Below are positions 1-5,531 of a stretch of DNA of 8,313 nt, one piece after another (position 1 is the stretch's first letter; the number at the start of each line of letters is the position of its first letter). The DNA lies in assembly GCA_002338615.1 (NCBI GenBank), contig DDIS01000126.1, positions 1 to 8,313 of the forward strand, written 5' to 3'. Source of the stretch: Proteobacteria bacterium UBA1844. GTDB taxonomy: Bacteria > Pseudomonadota > Gammaproteobacteria > Steroidobacterales > Woeseiaceae. The position numbers were made by a program, and so were the translations under genes. The notes beneath the pieces are model-generated. The model ran no database searches and had not been told where the DNA came from. It saw only the letters and a program-made list of their open reading frames with translations.

Positions 1-1
1 C

Positions 2-346
2 GGCACCAGCCTGTCAATGCTGCGCACGATGGCGACGGCCTACGAGGTGCTGCATTTGCAGGGCCAGGCGTTGCCAGCCGCGCGCGCTTTGTATCTTGCG
101 ACCCTCGGCGCGGCGCGCGCCCTGTATCTCGATGATCACATCGGTAATTTCGAGCGCGGCAAGGAAGCGGATTTCGTTGTACTCAATCCTGCGGCGACCG
201 CCATCAGCAAGCGTCGTACGGATCTTGCTGACACCATTCCGGAGACGCTGTTTGCGGTGTTAATGCTGGGCGATGATCGCCATGTTGCGGCTAGCTACCT
301 GAACGGTCGGCTGGCGCGGCAACAAACGGCTCCAGCCGATCGATGA
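2..346 (+). CDS. guaD: Guanine deaminase, C-terminal fragment (5' end outside window)
   Basis: Guanine deaminase hydrolyses guanine to xanthine and ammonia in cytosolic purine catabolism and salvage. Only the last 114 residues are visible. The reading frame is open to the left edge and begins with GTSLSMLRTMATAYEV, the block that in this family directly follows the last metal-binding Asp, which therefore lies outside the window. Further family signatures are the YLATLGAARAL helix, IGNFERGKEADFVVLNP (the small beta domain that closes amidohydrolases) and ETLFAVLMLGDDRHVAASYLNG near the end. An internal ATG at 17 is not the true start, because homology continues upstream of it. The gene ends in TGA at 344-346. 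Its last 56 bases overlap, tail to tail, the 3' end of the minus-strand phosphoribosyltransferase gene. Assignment to guanine deaminase rather than another amidohydrolase rests on recognised motifs, not on a database search. Confidence 0.85.
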   Translation, partial: GTSLSMLRTMATAYEVLHLQGQALPAARALYLATLGAARALYLDDHIGNFERGKEADFVVLNPAATAISKRRTDLADTIPETLFAVLMLGDDRHVAASYLNGRLARQQTAPADR

Positions 347-896
347 GGTGGCGTATCTCGGGGCGCTGCGCTTTGAGTTCGTCGATGCTAAAGCCTGTGA
401 GTTCGTATGGCAGTACCAGCCAGTCGTGAGTTTCATGCACGAAATAGTCCGGGACGCGCAAGGTTTTCCCGGTCGGCCGGTACCAGACGGACGCAACGCG
501 AATATCGCCCGGCAGGTTGCGGCGCGCACGAGCGGCGAGTTGTGTAATCACTGCACTGACACTCGACCCGGTGCTGTAAACGTCGTCGACGATCAGCATC
601 GAGTGGTGTGCGGACAGGTTTTCGAGCAGGTATTGCAAGCCATGGACGTGAATCGCGTCGGCTTTGCTCACCATCTCCGAATAGTGTGCCGCGCCGGAAT
701 ACGAAGTACGAATTGCGATGTGGTCGGTAGCGACGCCAAAGTGTTCGAGCCCCTCCTGCACGGCTATGCCAACAGCGCTGCCGCCGCGCCAAAGGCCGAC
801 GAGAAAGTCCGGCTTGAACCCGGCGTTGTAAATATTGGCGGCCAGCTGGAATGAGTCACGCAACAGGTCGTCGGCCGCAACAATATGGTTTTTCAT
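291..896 (-). CDS. Phosphoribosyltransferase, COG2236-like, variant active site (PRT1)
   Basis: A 201-residue type I phosphoribosyltransferase, related to hypoxanthine/xanthine phosphoribosyltransferases that join a purine base to PRPP. Visible motifs are a WRGG pyrophosphate loop at residues 36-39, DHIAIRTS at 58-65, and the PRPP-binding loop LIVDDVYSTGSSV at 101-113. The C-terminal WYRP, PDYFVHET and WLVLPYEL blocks are typical of the COG2236-like group. The acidic pair D104-D105 is intact. The residue that is the catalytic-base Asp in HPRT enzymes (DTG) is Ser108 here (STG), so substrate choice or activity may differ. The ATG at 896-894 has only a weak AGG upstream, but the N-terminus aligns residue for residue with the paralogue on the other strand. 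The stop (TAG, 293-291) lies inside the guanine deaminase gene. The function is inferred from family and context; the exact base used is unknown. Confidence 0.82.
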   Translation of the reverse strand: MKNHIVAADDLLRDSFQLAANIYNAGFKPDFLVGLWRGGSAVGIAVQEGLEHFGVATDHIAIRTSYSGAAHYSEMVSKADAIHVHGLQYLLENLSAHHSMLIVDDVYSTGSSVSAVITQLAARARRNLPGDIRVASVWYRPTGKTLRVPDYFVHETHDWLVLPYELTGFSIDELKAQRPEIRHLIDRLEPFVAAPADRSGS

Positions 897-984
897 TTTC
901 GGTGCCTGCTTGAGCTAGAATAGCGCCGGCGCAGTATAACGATACCAGCGCGCCAAATCCCGCGTGTCGCACACGAGCAAGCCT
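897..984. promoter_or_regulatory. Shared divergent promoter region with 10-bp palindrome
   Basis: These 88 bases separate the two divergently transcribed phosphoribosyltransferase genes, so they should carry both promoters. A perfect 10-bp palindrome, GCGCCGGCGC, lies at 923-932. Next to it are -10-like hexamers: TATAAC on the plus strand at 935-940, TATACT on the minus strand at 938-933, and a poorer TATTCT on the minus strand at 922-917. A TTGAGC at 910-915 could serve as a plus -35, but its 19-base spacing is long. No convincing minus -35 is seen. A regulator bound at the palindrome could affect both genes, but this is inference. Confidence 0.4.
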
Positions 985-1551
985 ATGGACAAGACCGTAC
1001 TTTCCGCCCAGGAATTACTGGAAGACTCGTTTCGGCTGGGTCTGCGGGTGCTGGAGAGTGGCTTTCGGCCGACATTGATAATTGCGATCTGGCGCGGCGG
1101 TACACCGGTTGGTATGGCAGTGCAGGAAATTCTCGCCTACGCGGGTCTCGATGCGGACCATATTGCGATTCGAACCTCATCCTATGTCGGTGTCGAACAG
1201 CGCGGTGAGGTTGCCGTACACGGCCTGAATTACATCATCAAGAAAATATGCCACGACGACCGTGTGCTGATCGTCGACGATGTATTCGATACCGGCAATA
1301 CGATTGCGGCCGTTATCCGGGAGCTGACGGCGCGCGCCAGAGGCAACACGCCGGAGGACATCCGCATCGCCGTGCCATGGTACAAACCCAGCCGCAATGA
1401 GACCGACCTGACACCCGATTACTATATTCACGAAACGGACGAGTGGCTGGTATTCCCGCACGAACTGGATTCGCTGAACGCGCAGGAACTGCGTGCGGCA
1501 CGCCCGGAAATTGCCACCATTGTCGAAAGCGTGAAAGGTACGCCAGCCTGA
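985..1551 (+). CDS. Phosphoribosyltransferase, COG2236-like, canonical active site (PRT2)
   Basis: A 188-residue type I phosphoribosyltransferase, probably for purine bases (hypoxanthine, xanthine or guanine plus PRPP to the 5'-nucleotide). It is a paralogue of the divergent gene to its left. Shared blocks in order are WRGG (36-39), VGMAVQE, DHIAIRTS (58-65), VHGL, the PRPP loop LIVDDVFDTGNTI (95-107), WYKP, PDYYIHET and a closing ELRAARPEI. The DTG Asp (D102) expected as catalytic base in HPRT-type enzymes is present. The ATG at 985 is preferred over an in-frame GTG at 964 because MDKTVLSAQELLEDSF then aligns without gaps to the paralogue's first 16 residues; neither start has a strong Shine-Dalgarno sequence. 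Compared with its paralogue it lacks a short insertion between residues 66 and 78. The TGA stop overlaps the start of the downstream LOG gene, so the two are probably co-transcribed and translationally coupled. Confidence 0.85.
   Translation: MDKTVLSAQELLEDSFRLGLRVLESGFRPTLIIAIWRGGTPVGMAVQEILAYAGLDADHIAIRTSSYVGVEQRGEVAVHGLNYIIKKICHDDRVLIVDDVFDTGNTIAAVIRELTARARGNTPEDIRIAVPWYKPSRNETDLTPDYYIHETDEWLVFPHELDSLNAQELRAARPEIATIVESVKGTPA
1533..1539 (+). promoter_or_regulatory. Ribosome binding site supporting a CTG start for the LOG gene
   Basis: GAAAGGT lies within the last codons of the upstream phosphoribosyltransferase gene. Its AAGG core sits about 9 bases before the CTG at 1548, a normal Shine-Dalgarno distance. 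It is the only purine-rich site in a useful position for the LOG gene, and this decides the start. Confidence 0.5.
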
Positions 1552-2126
1552 AAGCGGGGCAGCGAATTTGCGTCTATTGTGGCTCGAACGCGGGCCAGCG
1601 CCCCATTTATGGCACGGCCGCCCGAGCGCTCGCAGATGCCTTGTATGAGCGCGGCCTGGAACTCGTCTATGGTGGTGCCGCGAAAGGCCTGATGGGCATA
1701 CTCGCCGATCGTGTACTTGAACTCGGCGGCAAAGTGCACGGTGTCATTCCGAAGTTCCTGCAGGACAAGGAAATTACGCACCTGGCACTGACGAGGTTGC
1801 ACGTGGTGTCCTCGATGCATGAACGCAAGGCCCTGATGGCAGAACTCGCCAGTGGCTTTGTTGCATTGCCGGGCGGCTTGGGCACGCTCGAGGAACTTGT
1901 GGAAATTGTTACCTGGGGACAATTGCAGATGCACAGCAAACCCTGTGGCGTGTACAACGTCGAAGGCTATTTCGATGCGCTGCTGCAATACCTGGATCAT
2001 GCGACGGCAGAAGGCTTTCTCAAGCCGGGAAATCGTCGCATGTTGTTAGCGGATACGAGTGCGAATGGTCTTCTGGACCAGTTCGAAAACTATGTTGCAC
2101 CAAACATCGAGAAATGGATTAACTAG
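1548..2126 (+). CDS. LOG family protein (nucleoside 5'-monophosphate phosphoribohydrolase), apparent CTG start
   Basis: A 192-residue LOG (Lonely Guy, TIGR00730) family protein. Characterised members split the N-glycosidic bond of cytokinin or purine nucleoside 5'-monophosphates to give free base and ribose 5-phosphate. The Rossmann-like fold is recognisable: RICVYCGSN at the N-terminus, YGGAAKGLMG (41-50), SMHERKALM (89-97) with the conserved Arg93, and the signature PGGLGTLEE (108-116) ending in the conserved Glu116. The length is normal for the short type I group. No ATG, GTG or TTG lies near the expected N-terminus. The only upstream one, GTG at 1443, would add 35 residues that merely shadow the upstream gene in another frame. 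CTG at 1548 overlaps the upstream TGA (CTGA) and has a purine-rich ribosome binding site. The gene ends 6 bases before the convergent DUF1232 gene. A bacterial LOG may act on AMP, GMP or modified AMP; which is not visible. Confidence 0.85.
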   Translation: MKAGQRICVYCGSNAGQRPIYGTAARALADALYERGLELVYGGAAKGLMGILADRVLELGGKVHGVIPKFLQDKEITHLALTRLHVVSSMHERKALMAELASGFVALPGGLGTLEELVEIVTWGQLQMHSKPCGVYNVEGYFDALLQYLDHATAEGFLKPGNRRMLLADTSANGLLDQFENYVAPNIEKWIN

Positions 2127-2132
2127 ACAGCG

Positions 2133-2702
2133 TTACTTCCAGAGCCGCATGCGCCAGCGGCCCGTCACGCCACCCGATTTTCTGAATTTTCGCATTTCCT
2201 TGTGCAGGCTGGCGCGTTTTTCGGCAAGCCATTCTTCCCGTCCAACCTTGATGCTGTCACCGCGCTCAGCACGCCGGGCTTCCTCCGCCACCCGATACTC
2301 GCAAAATTCCTCGTACAGTGAAATTTCGTTGCGCAACTCGCCAAGCACGATTTCTGCATAAATTGCATCATCGAGAAAACCAATCCCCGGTATGTGATCG
2401 GGAATCACATCATCGGGATCGCACAGGTAGGCAAGCGCAACCAGAACCTGGTTGCGATCTTCCTCGGCCAGATTCCATTCCTTGTCGTTGATCATATCGA
2501 TCACGACGCCGAGTTTCTGGATGCGCGCGGCAACAAAGTCGGGCAGGTCAGCGGTGCTGGTTTCTTCGAGCAGTTTTCGGGCCGCCGCTTCGACCTGTGC
2601 GTAGGATTGTTCACTGTTAACAACCGCGCGGGCTTTATCGACAATTTCCTGGAAGCGCATCAGGTCGTCGTCACTTAAGGTAAATTTTATTTCGAGTGGC
2701 AT
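2133..2702 (-). CDS. DUF1232 (YkvA-like) family protein
   Basis: A 189-residue protein with a DUF1232 core at about residues 83-123. Its hallmark is LCDPDDVIPDHIPGIG (94-109) followed directly by LDDA and a helix (IYAEIVLGELRNEI). The biochemical role of this family is unknown to me. Many family members carry hydrophobic helices, but this one is strongly charged, has no obvious membrane segment or signal peptide, and is probably cytoplasmic. The flanks are largely helical: an acidic N-terminal part (1-80) and a basic, possibly coiled C-terminus (130-189) ending RWRMRLWK. It is the last gene of a minus-strand operon, 20 bases after the repeat-protein gene. No Shine-Dalgarno sequence is visible before its ATG, so translation may depend on the upstream gene. 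It converges on the LOG gene with a 6-base gap and no clear terminator between them. Confidence 0.8.
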   Translation of the reverse strand: MPLEIKFTLSDDDLMRFQEIVDKARAVVNSEQSYAQVEAAARKLLEETSTADLPDFVAARIQKLGVVIDMINDKEWNLAEEDRNQVLVALAYLCDPDDVIPDHIPGIGFLDDAIYAEIVLGELRNEISLYEEFCEYRVAEEARRAERGDSIKVGREEWLAEKRASLHKEMRKFRKSGGVTGRWRMRLWK

Positions 2703-2722
2703 AGGGACAGTCCGGGAATTAC

Positions 2723-3199
2723 CTAGGAGTTGTTGTACGGATCAAATCCGCCGCCGGCAAGCGGTTCTGCTTTGGCCGGTTTATCGTCCGCATGGCCAAG
2801 TATTTTTCTGAGTGCCTGGGTACTGACCAGCGACAGTTCCTCGTCGGCATTATCGACCCTTTCGAGCAACGGCTGCAGATCGACATCGGTATGACCGGTC
2901 GTTGTATCCACGGCGTCGGCGCTCGCGAGTGCCGCTTTCAAATCCTCATCGTCAACGATTTCGAAACTGCCACTTGCCAGGTTCTTCGCAAGCAGCCCTT
3001 CCTTGCTTGCGGCAAGCTCATCAAGCTCACGTTTCTTGTCCACATCATTCGAATCCAGCAGTTTTCGCAGCATCGTGGTCGATACCAGTTCGAGCTCCGT
3101 CTCTTCGACGGGCTCAGACCAGACGGAACGACCGCGATCGTCCGTCGATACTTTTGCCGGGCGCCAGATCCGTACCGTTCGCTGCAGCGGGTCACTCAT
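2723..3199 (-). CDS. Unknown acidic protein with three 43-residue repeats
   Basis: I do not recognise a named family for this 158-residue protein. It has no signal peptide or membrane segment and is acidic. The N-terminus (TVRIWRPAKVSTDDRGRSVW) looks like a short conserved beta-rich tag, and the end is glycine-rich (GGGFDPYNNS). Between them a motif recurs three times at exactly 43-residue intervals: LELVSTTMLRKLL (36-48), FEIVDDEDLKAAL (79-91) and LSLVSTQALRKIL (122-134). Copies one and three, counted with one flanking residue on each side, match at 10 of 15 positions. This pattern suggests an internal triplication of a small strand-helix unit, possibly a binding scaffold. The ATG at 3199-3197 is well placed after GAGGG with a 6-base spacer. 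Its ATGA overlaps the stop of a 14-codon ORF upstream. It is followed after 20 bases by the DUF1232 gene, so the two products may work together. Confidence 0.75.
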   Translation of the reverse strand: MSDPLQRTVRIWRPAKVSTDDRGRSVWSEPVEETELELVSTTMLRKLLDSNDVDKKRELDELAASKEGLLAKNLASGSFEIVDDEDLKAALASADAVDTTTGHTDVDLQPLLERVDNADEELSLVSTQALRKILGHADDKPAKAEPLAGGGFDPYNNS

Positions 3200-3240
3200 T
3201 GCATGCCCTCGCTTTTGTTAAACAATTTGAAGAGCGTCAC
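3196..3240 (-). CDS. Possible 14-residue leader peptide coupled to the repeat-protein gene
   Basis: A short ORF starting at GTG (3240-3238) reads MTLFKLFNKSEGMQ and stops at TGA (3198-3196). The stop shares four bases (ATGA) with the start of the repeat-protein gene, the classic geometry of translational coupling. AAGGAG lies 6 bases before the GTG and is one of the best ribosome binding sites in the window. The peptide is amphipathic and basic in its first half. It could be a leader that delivers ribosomes to the next gene, a true small protein, or the remnant of a longer N-terminus. It is too short for codon statistics, so only the signal layout supports it. Confidence 0.4.
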   Translation of the reverse strand: MTLFKLFNKSEGMQ

Positions 3241-3439
3241 AGTTTACTCCTTACTTCTTGAAAATCATCAACTTATTGCGTGTTGCAAGGCCCGGCCCGC
3301 AGGCCGCGGCGGCGGGCCGGATGATTTCGACCATAAAGAGGCCGGTATCTGCGGCTCAAGCTGAGAAACAGGTCCTTATTTGTCCGCGGGCGCCTGCGTA
3401 CCATCGACAGGGCTATTCCAGAGCTTGAATCAGCGCAGC
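3241..3439. promoter_or_regulatory. Divergent intergenic region, promoters not resolved
   Basis: This stretch separates the minus-strand leader/repeat-protein operon from the plus-strand diguanylate cyclase gene and should contain both promoters. The left part (3241-3285) is AT-rich, in keeping with a minus-strand promoter, but no well-spaced -35/-10 pair stands out. The centre holds a GC-rich inverted repeat, listed separately. The right part (3321-3439) has no recognisable promoter, ORF or RNA structure. Confidence 0.35.
3292..3320. repeat. Perfect 9-bp GC-rich inverted repeat with 11-base loop
   Basis: CCGGCCCGC at 3292-3300 is the exact reverse complement of GCGGGCCGG at 3312-3320. The 11-base spacer itself contains the palindrome CCGCGG. 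No T-run follows on either strand, so it is not a standard intrinsic terminator. It sits between divergent genes and could be an operator, an insulating hairpin or a REP-like element. Confidence 0.6.
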
Positions 3440-5392
3440 ATGAATCAGCAAACAATACTCGCCACGATATTGATCTTAAGCGCAGCCGGCTACTTCTGGC
3501 TCGGCGCGCGCCTGCTGTTTTCGCGACGAGAAATCGGCAGTGTACCGATCGGCACGATCTTTTGTATCGTCAGTGTCTGGGTTCTGGGCGGCGCAATCGA
3601 GATGCTGGCGACGACCCATAATGCCTTTCTGCTCGGCCGTACTGCTCATTTTGTTGGCACTGCCTTGCTGCCGGTCGCGGCTTTCGTTTGCTTTCGTGAA
3701 TACACCGGCGTGCGCACCGCAACGCATGTCAGCGTGCTGTTATTGATAATACCGGTGGTATCGATCGCGCTCGCGGCCACCAATTCCAGCCATGCATTCA
3801 TGTGGCGGGGACCGGCAACCGACGCGGCGGGCGCGTTCCTCACCCGGCCCGATACCTGGGGTCCCTGGTTCCTCTGGGTGCATGCCCCGTACAGTTACCT
3901 CATCGTCGGCTTGGCCCTGCTCAGATTACTGGTGCACAGCTCGGTTGTTGCGCCGGTGCATCGGCGTGGCCTGATCTTGCTGGCCGCCTGTTGCACCGTG
4001 CCATTGCTGGCGACGCTTGCTTACGACCTCGGTTATGGGCCGCACACGCTGTCCTTTGTGCCGCTGGTGCTTGCCGCCATGTTGCCGGTATTCACCTGGC
4101 TGACTGTCTGGCAGCAGGTTGGCGAGTTCGCACCACTGGCCTACGAAACCGTGTTCCAGAACATGCAGGACCCGGTGGTTGTCCTGGACGATGAGCAGCG
4201 CATTATCGGCATGAATCGCAGTGCCGAGAAGTTGCTGAATATGTCCGAGGGTGATGCGCTAAGGATGCCACTGGAGAGCATCTTTGGTACCGGTTCAACC
4301 AGCGTATTCGAAGTCCTGGAGTCCGGTGCGCCGAAAAACATGGTCACCGAAACCGGCCGTTACCTGCATGTGCAGGTTTCCCCGATCAGGTCAACGAGCC
4401 GCCTTCTGCGTGACGGTAAAGTATTGATGTTCCGCGATGTCAGTGACGTCGAACTCGCACAAAGCGAAGTCAGAAAAAGCGAAATGCTGCTCCGCACGCT
4501 GGTCGATCATTCTGTCAACGGTATCGTACGTATGAGCTGGGCCGACGATGGAGGCGGCAAAAGATCCTTGCGCTGCATTTTCGCTAACGCAGCGGCAGGT
4601 CGCTTTCTCGATATGGATATTACGCGCCTCGTGCATCGCGATGCACAATCGATAATCCGCCTCGCAAGCAGTGGCATGACAGACGAAGAGGCGCGCCCGG
4701 TGCTGGAGCGCTTCGAACTCGCGCTCGCGAACAATACCGGGGTGGATGTCGAGCTGCGACAGGGCACCGGCACCACAGCGCGCTGGCTGCGCATGATCTG
4801 CGAGCCGGTCGGGGACGATATTGCGGCAACGTTCATCGACATAACTGATACCAAGGCGAAGCAGCGACAGATGGAATCCATCGCCTCGTCCGATCCATTG
4901 ACCGGCGTATTGAACCGTCGCGGTTTCGAGCAGGAGGCGACCTTGCGTTTAAGCGATAGCGCTGACGATGCTATCGGCGCCTTGCTGTTTATCGATCTCA
5001 ATGATTTCAAGCTGATTAATGATCGCTACGGGCATGGTGTGGGCGACCAGTTGCTGACCATTGCCGCCAGGCGCCTGCAAAAGAGTCTGCGTAGCTGCGA
5101 CATCATCGGCAGGCCCGGCGGTGACGAATTTGTTGCGCTCGTGCCCGATGTATCAAAATACATGGCCGGCAAGCTGGCAGCGCGGCTTGCAACATCGCTT
5201 GAAGCGCCGTACATAATTGGCGGCGAAACGCTGCAGTGCCCTGCGAGCATTGGTCTCGCGCACTATCCGGATAACGCGAGTACCCTTACCGGTTTGTTGC
5301 GCGAAGCCGACCAGGCCATGTATCGGGCCAAGGCGCGCAGCCGCGATCATGACGATCTTGGTATCACGACAGTACTCGAAAAAGCGCTCTGA
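3440..5392 (+). CDS. Membrane diguanylate cyclase: 7TM-PAS-PAS-GGDEF
   Basis: A 650-residue inner-membrane sensor predicted to make cyclic di-GMP from two GTP. Residues 1-225 form seven hydrophobic segments (about 4-24, 36-57, 68-86, 96-113, 146-166, 176-197 and 203-224), resembling the 7TM sensor module of histidine kinases, including TNSSHAFMW at 114-122. A PAS-like domain spans about 232-340 (VFQNMQDPVVVLDDEQRII) and a more diverged one about 345-472. The GGDEF domain (about 480-640) has DPLTG (485-489), FIDLNDFKLINDRYGHGVGD and an intact GGDEF at 560-564. The inhibitory I-site RSCD (551-554) is five residues upstream, so product inhibition is expected. There is no EAL or HD-GYP domain. 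Pro559 directly before GGDEF is unusual. The ATG at 3440 is chosen because the first membrane helix follows at once; it lacks a clear Shine-Dalgarno sequence, and an in-frame TTG at 3380 remains possible. The ligand sensed is unknown. Confidence 0.88.
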   Translation: MNQQTILATILILSAAGYFWLGARLLFSRREIGSVPIGTIFCIVSVWVLGGAIEMLATTHNAFLLGRTAHFVGTALLPVAAFVCFREYTGVRTATHVSVLLLIIPVVSIALAATNSSHAFMWRGPATDAAGAFLTRPDTWGPWFLWVHAPYSYLIVGLALLRLLVHSSVVAPVHRRGLILLAACCTVPLLATLAYDLGYGPHTLSFVPLVLAAMLPVFTWLTVWQQVGEFAPLAYETVFQNMQDPVVVLDDEQRIIGMNRSAEKLLNMSEGDALRMPLESIFGTGSTSVFEVLESGAPKNMVTETGRYLHVQVSPIRSTSRLLRDGKVLMFRDVSDVELAQSEVRKSEMLLRTLVDHSVNGIVRMSWADDGGGKRSLRCIFANAAAGRFLDMDITRLVHRDAQSIIRLASSGMTDEEARPVLERFELALANNTGVDVELRQGTGTTARWLRMICEPVGDDIAATFIDITDTKAKQRQMESIASSDPLTGVLNRRGFEQEATLRLSDSADDAIGALLFIDLNDFKLINDRYGHGVGDQLLTIAARRLQKSLRSCDIIGRPGGDEFVALVPDVSKYMAGKLAARLATSLEAPYIIGGETLQCPASIGLAHYPDNASTLTGLLREADQAMYRAKARSRDHDDLGITTVLEKAL

Positions 5393-5411
5393 GCTTCCAG
5401 GTCATTCCACA

Positions 5412-5425
5412 ACGCCGCCGGGCGT
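5412..5425 (+). other. Short hairpin after the diguanylate cyclase gene, not a clear terminator
   Basis: ACGCC (5412-5416) and GGCGT (5421-5425) form a 5-bp stem with a GCCG loop, 20 bases after the stop codon. No U-tract follows, so intrinsic termination is doubtful. Confidence 0.25.
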
Positions 5426-5499
5426 GGGTCCGTGCACAATATTCCACAGCAGGATTGTTTATCTTCGCCACGTATGTGTGCAGAATTGGGCAAAGATTT

Positions 5500-5531
5500 C
5501 TGTTGTCCGGGAATCGTCGACAAGACAACGG
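5500..5531 (+). promoter_or_regulatory. Leader hairpin adjoining the amidohydrolase ribosome binding site
   Basis: CTGTTGTC (5500-5507) can pair with GACAACGG (5524-5531) to give an 8-bp stem with one G-U pair and a 16-base loop. The right arm ends on the first base of the ribosome binding site GGTGGA (5531-5536), which is 6 bases before the ATG at 5543. The hairpin could limit ribosome access or protect the 5' end of the mRNA; either role is inference. No convincing promoter was found in 5393-5542. Confidence 0.35.

Noticed and set aside
348..854. 168-codon plus-strand ORF
   Set aside because: It is antisense to PRT1, which has clear phosphoribosyltransferase motifs; this frame shows no recognisable domain.
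1443..1547. GTG-initiated N-terminal extension of the LOG gene
   Set aside because: The added residues are PRT2 codons read in another frame, rich in Cys, Arg and His, and unlike any LOG N-terminus.
1428..2000. 190-codon minus-strand ORF opposite the LOG gene
   Set aside because: The LOG gene carries the full PGGxGTxxE family signature; the opposite frame is a shadow with no domain.
2792..3364. 190-codon plus-strand ORF
   Set aside because: It is antisense to the repeat-protein gene, whose regular 43-residue repeats and ribosome binding site show that the minus strand is coding.
3380..3439. TTG start extending the diguanylate cyclase by 20 residues
   Set aside because: The extension is not hydrophobic and precedes an ATG directly followed by the first membrane helix. 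A weak AGG before the TTG means it cannot be fully excluded.
4507..5010. 167-codon minus-strand ORF
   Set aside because: It is antisense to the PAS and GGDEF region of the diguanylate cyclase; Ser/Arg-rich composition is typical of a shadow frame.
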